Source: Microbacteriaceae bacterium
GTDB taxonomy: Bacteria > Actinomycetota > Actinomycetes > Actinomycetales > Microbacteriaceae
Length of the DNA stretch: 64,000 nucleotides
Assembly (NCBI GenBank): GCA_009780695.1
Contig: WQZN01000007.1
Coordinates: forward strand, 57,120-121,119
Reading direction: 5' to 3'
The number at the start of each line of letters is the position of its first letter. Position 1 is the stretch's first letter. A program made the translations under genes and the position numbers. The notes under the pieces are model-generated. The model did not search any database. It saw only the letters and a program-made list of their open reading frames with translations, and had not been told where the DNA came from. Shown piece by piece: positions 17,589 to 26,789 of this stretch.

Positions 17589-18893
17589 ATGAGCCCCGAC
17601 GTCGCCTCCATCGACCCGACCTCCGCCGCACGACTCGCCACGGACGGCCTCGAGCTGCGGCTCGTCGACCCCGACGGCGACGACCTCGTCGCCTGGCTGC
17701 AGGCCGACTTCCGCGGCTTCCACGACGCGCGGGTGAGCGTCGAGAAGGTGGACGACTGGCGTGCCGCGTCCGCCGAGCGGCGGACCGTCGGGGTATTCGA
17801 CACGGATGCCGCCGAGCCCGGCACCCCCGTCGCCACCACCCAGACCTGGGTCGCGCCCCTGACCCTGCCGGGCGGCGGTCAGATCGACCTGTGGTCGATC
17901 GCCTCGGTGACCGTCGCGCCCACGCATCGCAGACGAGGCGTCGCCCGTGCTCTGCTCGAGGGCGAGCTGCGCACCGCCGCGGCGCACGGGGCGCCGATCG
18001 CGGGCCTCACCGTGAGCGAGGCGACGATCTACGGCCGCTACGGCTTCGGCGTCGCGACCTTCGGCGACGACCTGCGCATCGACACGCGCCGCGTCACCTG
18101 GTCGGGCCCCGAGCCGCGCGGCCGCGTGCACTTCGTCGAGCCCGAGCGGCTGCTGCCGGATGCCCGGCGCATCACCGCCGCCGTCCGCGCGTCGCTGTCG
18201 GGCGCGCTCGGTCACGACGACTTCCTGCAGGGCCGGGCCATCGGCGTGCTCGGCGACGAGAAGGCGAAGATCCGCACGGTGCGCTACGACGACGCCGACG
18301 GCGTGCCCCAGGGCTTCCTCGCCTACGAGGTGCGCCTGCACGGCGACGACTTCACGAAGCACGAGGCCGTCGTGTGGGAGCTGCTCGGGGCGACCGACGA
18401 GGCGAGCTCGGCGCTGTGGCGCTTCCTGCTCGAGCTCGACCTCGTCTCGACGGTGAGCGCGTCTGGCCGCCCCGTCGATGACGCGGTGCTGTGGCAGCTC
18501 GGCGACCTGCGCGCGGCATCCCGCGTCCGCAAGGACAGGCTGTGGCTGCGCATCCTCGACGTGCCGCGCGTTCTCGAGGCGCGGCGCTACGCGTCCTCGG
18601 CGGCGATCGTGCTCGAGGTCGAGGATGCCTTGGGCTTCGGCGCCGGGCGCTTTCTGCTCGAGGTCGGCGTGGACGGAGCGGGCCGCGTGCGCAGGCTCGA
18701 CGGCGAGGGGCCCGCCGGCGCGGCATCCCTCGCCCTCACGATCGCCGACCTGTCGTCGATCTGCCTCGGGGGCGTGGCCCCGACCCAGCTCGCGCGCGCG
18801 GGCCGCATCGTCGAGCGGACGCCCGGCGCGGCGCTCGTGCTGGGGCGCGCGTTCGCGACGGAGCGGGCGCCCTGGCTGATCCTCGGGTTCTGA
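17589..18893 (+). CDS. Eis-like GNAT N-acetyltransferase
   Basis: IASVTVAPTHRRRGVARALLEGELRTAAAHGAPIAGLTVSEATIYGRYGFGVAT; about 430 aa, C-terminal F as in Eis-type enzymes. Confidence 0.8.
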   Translation: MSPDVASIDPTSAARLATDGLELRLVDPDGDDLVAWLQADFRGFHDARVSVEKVDDWRAASAERRTVGVFDTDAAEPGTPVATTQTWVAPLTLPGGGQIDLWSIASVTVAPTHRRRGVARALLEGELRTAAAHGAPIAGLTVSEATIYGRYGFGVATFGDDLRIDTRRVTWSGPEPRGRVHFVEPERLLPDARRITAAVRASLSGALGHDDFLQGRAIGVLGDEKAKIRTVRYDDADGVPQGFLAYEVRLHGDDFTKHEAVVWELLGATDEASSALWRFLLELDLVSTVSASGRPVDDAVLWQLGDLRAASRVRKDRLWLRILDVPRVLEARRYASSAAIVLEVEDALGFGAGRFLLEVGVDGAGRVRRLDGEGPAGAASLALTIADLSSICLGGVAPTQLARAGRIVERTPGAALVLGRAFATERAPWLILGF

Positions 18894-18985
18894 GGCTTGG
18901 GAGCGACCTCGGCAGCATCGCATCGTGCAACACGCCCCCACTCGGGGGGAGGCCTGTGAGGGCGGGAGTCCATAGCTTGTGATGC

Positions 18986-21514
18986 GTGCGTCTTCCGTTC
19001 CGTGCCCCCGCTTCCCTCGGGCTCGCCGCCGCCCTGACCGTCTCGCTGCTGCTGGCGGCCCCGGCCGACGCCGCCCCCGCCGCGGGCTCCCCCGGCGGCG
19101 GTGCCCTGCCGCAGGCGGGTGCGGCCCAGGCCGCGGCGCCGGGCCCGCAGATCGGCCTCGCGCCCGTCGGTGACGAGGTGCGCATGGGGCGGTATGCCGC
19201 ATCGCAGTTCGCGGCGCAGGCGAAGGCGCTGCCGCCGTCGCTCTCCGCGCAGCTGAAGGCCCAGCTCCGCATCACGCCCGCCCAGTTCCTCGCCGACGGG
19301 CAAGCCGCCGCGGACGCATCGAAGGTCGTCGCCCAGCTGCGCGCCGACGGCGTCGCCGTGACCGGTGCGACGATGCACGGCACCTCGCTCACCGTCTCGG
19401 TCGCCGATGCGGGCGATGAGGATGCCGTGCGGGCCGTCGGCGCCACCGCCGCGGTCGCGCCGGCGCAGCCCCTCAGCACGGTCGCGGGTCGCATGTTCAC
19501 CGACCCCGTCGACGGCAGCAGCCCCTGGCTGGGCGGCAACATGTGGCTCTACGACGTGAGCGGCGGCTTCATCGAATGCTCCGCGGGCTTCAACGGCTAC
19601 GACGCGAAGAGCGGGGCGCGCGAGTTCGTCACCGCGGGGCACTGCGCCGACTACATCGACACGGGGCTGCCCCGGCCGACGTCGACGACGGCGTATGCGC
19701 TCACCGACGAGACCCCCGACGCGATGTACAGCGACATGTCGCCGGCCGGCGCGATCGGGCGGCTCCAGCAGCCCAGCTTCAGGATCGGCGGCTACGTGGA
19801 CTCCGGGCTCGTGTCGATCACCGCCCCCGCGGCGCAGGTGCTCAACAGCGTCGGCACCTGGGGCGCGACCGCATCGTCGGCGACCGCTGCGAGCACCGCG
19901 AGCCAGGGCGTTCAGGCCGCGGGCACCGCGATCCCCGTCGTCGGCACGGCGGCGGCGATAACAGGTGCGCCGGTGTGCCACTCCGGCGCGCGGACGGGGT
20001 GGCAGTGCGGCACCGTGACCCAGGCCGCCGGCTACATCGAGTACGGCGGAGGCCTCAAGGTCGAGGGCTTCGGAACCGACACGTGCGACCTGGAGGGCGA
20101 CTCGGGCGGTGCCTTCGTCTCGGGCAACTACGCCGTGGGGATCACCAGCGGGGGCACCTGGCAGCCGCAGAGCACGACCGACTCGCCCGGGGTCTCGGAG
20201 TGCGACCCGACGCAGCCGGGCATCACCGTGGCGTTCCCGACCGTCGCGGCCGTGAGCGGTGAGGCCTCGATCGCCAGCGCCCAGCCCGGCTTCGAGCTCG
20301 GTGTCGTGGAGCCGTCGACGACGCCGGCGGTCGCGAAGAACTCGGCGGGGACGGCGACGGCGGTCTCCGGCATCCTCACCTTCGCCGACGGCGTCCCCGC
20401 CGCCACCGGAACCGCCGTGAAGCTGCGGATCGACGGCGGCACCGCACAGACGACGAAGAGCGCCGCCAACGGCGCGGGCGCCCAGGCGTGGAAGTTCGCG
20501 CTCTCGAAGGTCCCGAACGGCACGCACAGCTACACCCTCACGATCGGCACCGGTCACTCGGCGGTGACCTTGTCGGGCAGCTTCACCTCGACGGGCTACT
20601 ACGGCGGGCCGTCCGTCCGGCGGCTCTCGGGCGCGGACCGCTATCAGACCGCCGTCGCCGTCTCGCGCGACTCCTACCCGAGCGGCGGCGCGAAGGTCGT
20701 CGTCGTCGCGTCGGGTCAGAACTTCCCCGACGCGCTGTCCGCCGCCCCCGCCGCCGTCAAGCTCGGCGGACCGCTGCTGCTCACCCAGCCCACGGCGCTG
20801 CCGAGCGCGGTCTCGGCCGAGATCGCGCGCCTGAGGCCCGCGAAGATCGTGCTCGTCGGCGGCCCCGGCGCCGTGAGCCCGGCCGTCGCGGCGGCACTGG
20901 CGAGACTCGCCCCGACGACGCGCGTCTACGGGGCCGACCGCTACGCCACGAGCCTCGCCGTCGACAAGTACGCGTTCGGGTCATCGAACGTGCCCGCGGC
21001 ATTCATCGCCACCGGTGCCTCCTTCCCCGACGCGCTGAGCGCGAGCGGCTACGCGGGCGGTGCGGGCATGCCCGTCGTCCTCGTGAACGGCACCTCGACC
21101 GGCATCCCCGCCGCGCTCCGCTCGTGGCTCACCGCGGCGAAGACGACCGCGCTCGACATCGCGGGCGGCACGAGCGCCGTCTCCGCGAGCGTCGCCGCAT
21201 CGCTCGGCGCCGTGACCGGCCACGCGCCCACGCGCTTCGGCGGCGCCGACCGCTACGCGACGAGCGCGCTCATCAACGCGCAGTTCGGCTCGGCGTCGTC
21301 GGCCTACCTCGCGGGCGGGACCGACTTCCCCGACGCCCTCGCCGGCGCGGCGGCAGCCGGTCGGGTCGCGGCGCCGCTGTACCTCGTGCAGCACGACTGC
21401 GTGCCGGGCGCGGTGCTCAGCGCCTTCGCGAAGTGGAAGACCGCGACGGCCGAGGAACTCGGCGGCCCTGCGGCGCTCGGCAGCGGCGTCACCGCGCTCA
21501 CACGCTGCGGGTGA
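18986..21514 (+). CDS. Secreted S1 (alpha-lytic-type) serine protease with three C-terminal cell-wall-binding (CW_binding_2-type) repeats
   Basis: Signal peptide; FVTAGHC (His) and CDLEGDSGGAFV (Ser) protease motifs; three GADRY-type repeats (RLSGADRYQTAVAVS, RVYGADRYATSLAVD, RFGGADRYATSALIN). Confidence 0.85.
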   Translation: MRLPFRAPASLGLAAALTVSLLLAAPADAAPAAGSPGGGALPQAGAAQAAAPGPQIGLAPVGDEVRMGRYAASQFAAQAKALPPSLSAQLKAQLRITPAQFLADGQAAADASKVVAQLRADGVAVTGATMHGTSLTVSVADAGDEDAVRAVGATAAVAPAQPLSTVAGRMFTDPVDGSSPWLGGNMWLYDVSGGFIECSAGFNGYDAKSGAREFVTAGHCADYIDTGLPRPTSTTAYALTDETPDAMYSDMSPAGAIGRLQQPSFRIGGYVDSGLVSITAPAAQVLNSVGTWGATASSATAASTASQGVQAAGTAIPVVGTAAAITGAPVCHSGARTGWQCGTVTQAAGYIEYGGGLKVEGFGTDTCDLEGDSGGAFVSGNYAVGITSGGTWQPQSTTDSPGVSECDPTQPGITVAFPTVAAVSGEASIASAQPGFELGVVEPSTTPAVAKNSAGTATAVSGILTFADGVPAATGTAVKLRIDGGTAQTTKSAANGAGAQAWKFALSKVPNGTHSYTLTIGTGHSAVTLSGSFTSTGYYGGPSVRRLSGADRYQTAVAVSRDSYPSGGAKVVVVASGQNFPDALSAAPAAVKLGGPLLLTQPTALPSAVSAEIARLRPAKIVLVGGPGAVSPAVAAALARLAPTTRVYGADRYATSLAVDKYAFGSSNVPAAFIATGASFPDALSASGYAGGAGMPVVLVNGTSTGIPAALRSWLTAAKTTALDIAGGTSAVSASVAASLGAVTGHAPTRFGGADRYATSALINAQFGSASSAYLAGGTDFPDALAGAAAAGRVAAPLYLVQHDCVPGAVLSAFAKWKTATAEELGGPAALGSGVTALTRCG

Positions 21515-21576
21515 CGGGGCGGCACGCGCCCCGCGGCGTCCGCCGCCACTCAGGCCGGCCCTGAGACAATGGAGAC

Positions 21577-22788
21577 ATGACCGAGCACACGACTGCCGCG
21601 CACCGCACGCGCCCGCAGGTCCGCCCCAAGGCTGAAGGCTGGACCCAGGCGACGGATGCCGGCGGCCGCCCGCTGCTGCAGTTCAACAGCCCCCGCCGCA
21701 CTCAGCCCGCGACGCACCTCGCCGACCTGAGCCTCGCCGAGCGCAAGGCGAAGCTCGTCGAGCTCGGTCAGCCCGCGTTCCGCGCCACGCAGCTGTCGAC
21801 GCACTACTTCGAGCACTACACGAACGACCCCGAGCAGATGACCGATCTGCCGGCATCCTCGCGCCAGCAGCTCGCCGAGGCGCTGTTCCCGCCGCTGCTC
21901 ACCGAGGTGCGCCGCCTGCGCACCGACAAGGGCGAGACGATCAAGTTCCTCTGGAAGCTGTTCGACGGCGCGCTCGTCGAGTCGGTCCTCATGCGCTACC
22001 CCGGCCGCGTCACACTGTGCGTGTCGAGCCAGGCCGGCTGCGGCATGAACTGCCCCTTCTGCGCGACAGGTCAGGCCGGCCTCACCCGCAATCTGTCGGC
22101 GGCCGAGATCGTCGACCAGGTCGTCGCCGCCAACCGCGCGATCGCGAACGGCGAGCTCGGGGGCCTGCGCCGCGACGGCGGCTTCGACTCGCCGCGCGTC
22201 ACCAACATCGTGTTCATGGGCATGGGCGAGCCGCTCGCCAACTACAAGCGCCTGATGACCGCGATCGAGCGGATGACCGCGCCCGCGCCCGAGGGCCTCG
22301 GCATGAGCGCGCGCCACATCACGGTCTCGTCGGTCGGTCTCGTGCCCGCGATCCGCAAGCTCGCCGATGAGAGCATCCCGCTGACCTTCGCGCTCAGCCT
22401 GCACGCCCCCGACGACACGCTGCGCGACGAGCTGATCCCCGTCAACGACCGCTGGAAGGTCGACGAGGCGCTGGATGCCGCGCGTTACTACTTCGAGAAG
22501 ACCGGTCGCCGCGTCTCCATCGAGTACGCCCTGATCAAGGACATGAACGACCACGCGTGGCGCGCCGACCTGCTCGCCGAGAAGCTCAACGCGCGCGGCC
22601 GCGGCTGGGTGCACGTGAACCCGATCCCGCTCAACCCGACGCCGGGCTCGATCTGGACCGCGTCCGAGCCGGCGGTCACGAACGAGTTCATCCGCCGACT
22701 CGAGGCCGCCGGCATCCCGACGACGCTGCGCGACACCCGCGGCAAGGAGATCGACGGGGCCTGCGGGCAGCTCGCGGCCGCCGAGTAA
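21577..22788 (+). CDS. rlmN: 23S rRNA (adenine2503-C2)-methyltransferase RlmN, radical SAM
   Basis: [43 protein letters not shown]. Confidence 0.95.
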   Translation: MTEHTTAAHRTRPQVRPKAEGWTQATDAGGRPLLQFNSPRRTQPATHLADLSLAERKAKLVELGQPAFRATQLSTHYFEHYTNDPEQMTDLPASSRQQLAEALFPPLLTEVRRLRTDKGETIKFLWKLFDGALVESVLMRYPGRVTLCVSSQAGCGMNCPFCATGQAGLTRNLSAAEIVDQVVAANRAIANGELGGLRRDGGFDSPRVTNIVFMGMGEPLANYKRLMTAIERMTAPAPEGLGMSARHITVSSVGLVPAIRKLADESIPLTFALSLHAPDDTLRDELIPVNDRWKVDEALDAARYYFEKTGRRVSIEYALIKDMNDHAWRADLLAEKLNARGRGWVHVNPIPLNPTPGSIWTASEPAVTNEFIRRLEAAGIPTTLRDTRGKEIDGACGQLAAAE

Positions 22789-22800
22789 GGCGCGGCTGCG

Positions 22801-23817
22801 CTACGAGCGCATCCTCATCTGCTCGAGCACGCCGCGCGCGCCGCTGACCGGCGTGCCGGCGAGCGTGCCGTCGTAGCGGCCGAAGGCCTGCCAGTAGTCG
22901 ATCGCCACGACCCCGAAGTTCTTCCGCACGCCCTTGCGGCCGTCGGGCGTGAACACGACGTCGAGGCGGCCGTCGGCCGAGCGCACGCGCCACGGTGCGT
23001 CGGGGGCGTCGGAGGTCGGCGCGAAGGCCACATCGGCGAGCGGTTCGACGGCGCCCGACAGCCAGATGCCCGACTCCTCGTCCTCGCCGGCGGGCTGCGC
23101 GCGCTCGGCGAAGTTGGCGCCCGCGATCTCGCCGCTCGCGGTGCGCAGGGCGAACGTGCCCCAGGTCCAGTCGGACCGATAGGGCAGCTGCGAGCGGTGC
23201 TCGTCGACGATCGCGAAGTCGCGCGCGGGGTCGAAGCGGTGCTCGCGCTCCCCCACCGTGAGCGCGCCCGAGACCGGGTAGATGCGCTTGTGGGTGAACA
23301 TCGTGCCGCCGCGCTCGTCGAGGCGCGCGCTCACGACGAGGGGCGCCGAGGCGTGCGCTGCGTCGAGGGCGAGGCGACCGGTGAGGGCCGCGGCCGTCGC
23401 CGTGGCGGCGACGTCGATGCGGATGTCATGCCGCCCGGCATCCGTGTCGAAGTCGTAGCGCAGCGCGAAGCCGGGCGTCTCGAAGCGCCCGCTCGCGCCG
23501 AACATGAGCCGCGCCGGCAGCGCGAGCGCCGTGCGCTTCCCGTTCGCGGCGTGCTCATGCAGCGCGCCGCCCGAGAGCTCGTATGCATAGATCTCAGCGC
23601 TGGCCAGGTACTTCGCGTCCTGCACGATCATCGAGCCTGCGAGCTCGGGGTGGACCAGGGTGAAGCCCACCCATTCCTTGGTGCGAAAGTTGTGCCAGCG
23701 GCGGGTGAGCGCCGGATGCGCGTCGAGCGGATTCGCGTCGCGCGGCCGCTCGGGAAGGCGGCCCCACGCGCGAGAACCGCGCGTGACCAGGGAGTCGGAG
23801 TCGGGCATGCGGAACAC
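22801..23817 (-). CDS. DUF2804 domain protein
   Basis: RRWHNFRTKEWVGFTLVHPEL...DFAIVDEHRSQLPYRSDWTWGTFA matches the DUF2804 style. Confidence 0.75.
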   Translation of the reverse strand: MFRMPDSDSLVTRGSRAWGRLPERPRDANPLDAHPALTRRWHNFRTKEWVGFTLVHPELAGSMIVQDAKYLASAEIYAYELSGGALHEHAANGKRTALALPARLMFGASGRFETPGFALRYDFDTDAGRHDIRIDVAATATAAALTGRLALDAAHASAPLVVSARLDERGGTMFTHKRIYPVSGALTVGEREHRFDPARDFAIVDEHRSQLPYRSDWTWGTFALRTASGEIAGANFAERAQPAGEDEESGIWLSGAVEPLADVAFAPTSDAPDAPWRVRSADGRLDVVFTPDGRKGVRKNFGVVAIDYWQAFGRYDGTLAGTPVSGARGVLEQMRMRS

Positions 23818-23871
23818 AGTAGCGGCGGCTCGGAAGTTGCACAGTCGTACCGTTGCCTGTGCCGGGTCGAA

Positions 23872-23886
23872 TAGAACACAATTCTA
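23872..23886. promoter_or_regulatory. Candidate operator TAGAA-cacaa-TTCTA upstream of the ADH/P450 operon
   Basis: Perfect 5-bp inverted repeat with 5-nt spacer in the divergent DUF2804/ADH intergenic region. Confidence 0.35.
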
Positions 23887-23942
23887 GAAACCGGCACGCG
23901 CGTCGATGGGGATGCGCGCCCCGGCGAAAAGGAGTCAACGGA

Positions 23943-25001
23943 ATGCACGCCTTCGCCGTCCTGAGCGCGGAAGACCGCTCCATCGTCGACATCGAGCTGC
24001 CGACGCCGGAGCCGACCGGAGCGGAGGTGCGGCTGAGAGTCACCCACTCCGGGGTCTGCCACAGCGACGTGCACCTGCGCGAGGGGTCGTGGTCGCTCGG
24101 CCGCGCGGGCGAGATGGATCTCACCGCGGGTCAGCGCTATCCGCTGATCATGGGGCACGAGGCCGTCGGCGTGGTCGAGGCCGTCGGCCCCGACGTGCAG
24201 GGCGTCGCGGTCGGCGACCTGCGCCTCGTGTACCCGTGGATCGGCTGCGGAGCGTGCGAGGAATGCCGGGCCGGCCGCGAGAACCTGTGCGCGACGGCGC
24301 CCGCGCTCGGCGTCGCGAAGCCGGGCGGCTACGCCGACACGATCCTGGTGCCGCACGAGCGCTACCTCATCGACATCGACGGACTCGACCCGGCCTGGGC
24401 CGCGACGCTCGCCTGCTCGGGCCTGACCTCGTACAGCGCCGCGCGCCAGGCGCTGCCGGGCGACGCCGCGGCCCCCGCCGTCGTCATCGGCGTCGGCGGC
24501 GTCGGGCTCGGGGCGGTCGCCGCGCTGCGCGCCCTCGGCCACGAGAACGTCGTCGCCGTCGACATGAACGAGCGGAACCTGGAGGCCGCGCGCGGGCTCG
24601 GCGCACGCGCCGGCGTGCTCGCCACCACCGAGAACCTGCCCGGCGCGGTCGTCGCGGCGGCCGGCGGCCCGGCATCCGCCGTCATCGACTTCGTGAACAG
24701 CTCGGCGACCGCGCCCGTCGGCTTCGCGATCCTGCGCAAGGGCGGCCGCATGATCCAGGTCGGTCTGTTCGGCGGCGAGCTCGTCGTGCCGACCGTGCTG
24801 CTGCCGCTCAAGGTCGTCACGATCCAGGGCAGCTATGTCGGCACGCTCGACGAGCTGCGCGAGCTCGTCGTCATCGCGCGCAGCGGCGCGCTGCCCCAGC
24901 AGCCGACCACGACGGCGCCGCTGAGCGCCGCGGCGGTCGACGAGAGCCTCGAGCGGCTGCGCGCCGGCGGCGTCACCGGCCGCATCGTGCTGAGCGCGTG
25001 A
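23943..25001 (+). CDS. Zinc-dependent NAD(P) alcohol dehydrogenase
   Basis: THSGVCHSDVHLREG...GHEAVGVVEAVG...CGACEECRAGRENLC...VVIGVGGVGLGAVAAL. Confidence 0.9.
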   Translation: MHAFAVLSAEDRSIVDIELPTPEPTGAEVRLRVTHSGVCHSDVHLREGSWSLGRAGEMDLTAGQRYPLIMGHEAVGVVEAVGPDVQGVAVGDLRLVYPWIGCGACEECRAGRENLCATAPALGVAKPGGYADTILVPHERYLIDIDGLDPAWAATLACSGLTSYSAARQALPGDAAAPAVVIGVGGVGLGAVAALRALGHENVVAVDMNERNLEAARGLGARAGVLATTENLPGAVVAAAGGPASAVIDFVNSSATAPVGFAILRKGGRMIQVGLFGGELVVPTVLLPLKVVTIQGSYVGTLDELRELVVIARSGALPQQPTTTAPLSAAAVDESLERLRAGGVTGRIVLSA

Positions 25002-25021
25002 CGACAGGACAGGAGACCACG

Positions 25022-26389
25022 ATGCCCGGCTTCGCCACCATCAACCCCGCGACCGGCGAGAACCTCGCCGAGTTCCCGTTCCTCACCGACGACGAGGTGC
25101 AGTCCGTGCTGCAGCGTTCGGCGCGGGCCTACACCGTGCTGCGCGCACAGCCGCTCGCCGAGCGCACGGCCCCGCTCGCCCGTGCGGCCGCGCTGTTCCG
25201 CGAGCGGGCCGACGAGCTCGCCGCGCTGATCACACTCGAGATGGGCAAGCCGATCCGGCAGGCGCTCGGCGAGGTGCAGCTCGCGGCATCCATCTGGGAC
25301 TATTACGCCGCGAAGGCCGAGACGCTGCTCGCCGACGAGCGGCTCGAGTTCGCCGGCAGCGGCGAGGCGATCGTGCGCACCGAGCCGATCGGGCCGGTGC
25401 TCGGCGTGATGCCGTGGAACTTCCCCTACTACCAGGTGGCGCGGTTCGCGGCGCCGAACCTGGCCCTCGGCAACACGATCATCCTCAAGCACGCGCCCAG
25501 CTGCCCGCAGTCGGCGCTCGCGATCGAGCGCCTGCTGCACGACGCGGGGCTCACCGAGGGCGCCTATCTCAACGTGTTCATCGACACCGACCAGGTGGCC
25601 GACGTCATCGCCGACCCGCGCGTGCAGGGCGTCTCGGTCACGGGTTCCGAGCGCGCCGGTTCGGCCGTCGCCGAGGTCGCGGGCCGGAACCTGAAGCGCT
25701 GCGTGCTCGAGCTCGGCGGCTCCGACCCGTTCCTCGTGCTCGACGACGCCGACATCGACCAGGCGGTGCGCGCCGCGGTCGGCGGCCGCGTGCAGAACAG
25801 CGGGCAGGCGTGCACGGCATCCAAGCGCTTCATCGTGGTCGACGCCGTCTACGACGAGTTCGCCGCCAAGTTCATCGCCGCGATGACGGCGCTGTCGCCC
25901 GGCGACCCGACCGACCCGCAGACCTTCGTCGGGCCGCTCTCGTCCGTCGCGGCGGCGGATCGGCTGCGCGAGCAGGTCGAGGACGCCGTCGCGAAGGGCG
26001 CGACGCTGCACACGGCCCCGGGTCGCCGCTCGGGCGGCGCGTTCTACCCGCCCGAGGTGCTCACGGGCGTCACCCCCGAGATGCGCGCCTACCACGAGGA
26101 GCTGTTCGGGCCGACGGCCGTGCTCTACCGCGTGCCGTCGCGGCAGACGGCGGTCGAGCTCGCCAACTCGTCGGCATACGGCCTGTCGTCGAGCGTCTTC
26201 ACGCAGGACCGGGAGGCGGCCGAGGACGTCGCGAGCCGGCTCGAGACCGGCATGGTCTGGGTGAACTCGCCGAGCGGCAGCGCGGCCGACCTGCCCTTCG
26301 GCGGCATCAAGCGCTCGGGCGTCGGCCGCGAGCTCGCCAAGTACGGCATCGACGAGTTCGCGAACAAGAAACTGGTGCGCACGCCGTGA
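25022..26389 (+). CDS. NAD(P)-dependent aldehyde dehydrogenase (succinate-semialdehyde-DH-like)
   Basis: GVMPWNFPYYQVARFAAPNLALGNTIILKHA; VLELGGSDPFLVL; NSGQACTASKRFIV (catalytic Cys). Confidence 0.9.
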   Translation: MPGFATINPATGENLAEFPFLTDDEVQSVLQRSARAYTVLRAQPLAERTAPLARAAALFRERADELAALITLEMGKPIRQALGEVQLAASIWDYYAAKAETLLADERLEFAGSGEAIVRTEPIGPVLGVMPWNFPYYQVARFAAPNLALGNTIILKHAPSCPQSALAIERLLHDAGLTEGAYLNVFIDTDQVADVIADPRVQGVSVTGSERAGSAVAEVAGRNLKRCVLELGGSDPFLVLDDADIDQAVRAAVGGRVQNSGQACTASKRFIVVDAVYDEFAAKFIAAMTALSPGDPTDPQTFVGPLSSVAAADRLREQVEDAVAKGATLHTAPGRRSGGAFYPPEVLTGVTPEMRAYHEELFGPTAVLYRVPSRQTAVELANSSAYGLSSSVFTQDREAAEDVASRLETGMVWVNSPSGSAADLPFGGIKRSGVGRELAKYGIDEFANKKLVRTP

Positions 26390-26427
26390 GCGGGCACACG
26401 AAACTGGTGCGCACGCCGTGAGCGGGC
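26368..26427. repeat. 28-bp direct repeat (32-bp period) spanning the ALDH stop
   Basis: GAAACTGGTGCGCACGCCGTGAGCGGGC at 26368-26395 and 26400-26427, separated by acac. Confidence 0.95.
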
Positions 26428-26453
26428 TGCGCATGGAGAACAGGGGGCCCCGA

Positions 26454-26767
26454 TGGTGAAGGTGACCTTCGTCACGCAGGACGGCGCGGCGCACGAGGTC
26501 GAGGCCGAGGTGGGCTGGAAGCTCATGGAGGTCGCTGTCAACGAGAGCATCCCCGGCATATACGGCGACTGCGGCGGCCAGGCGCAGTGCGCCACCTGCC
26601 ACGTGCACGTGCCGCCCGAGTGGCGGCCCATCACCGGCGAGCGGAACGCGGCCGAGCAGGCGATGCTCGCGAACGCGTACGACGTCACCGAGGACAGCCG
26701 GCTGTCCTGCCAGATCATCGTGTCCGAGGAGCTCGACGGCGTGACCGTCGACGTCGTGGACAGCTGA
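26454..26767 (+). CDS. [2Fe-2S] ferredoxin
   Basis: YGDCGGQAQCATCHVHV...DSRLSCQI: Cys pattern of adrenodoxin/putidaredoxin-type ferredoxins. Confidence 0.9.
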
Positions 26768-26789
26768 CGAGAACCGCGAGGAAGCACCC

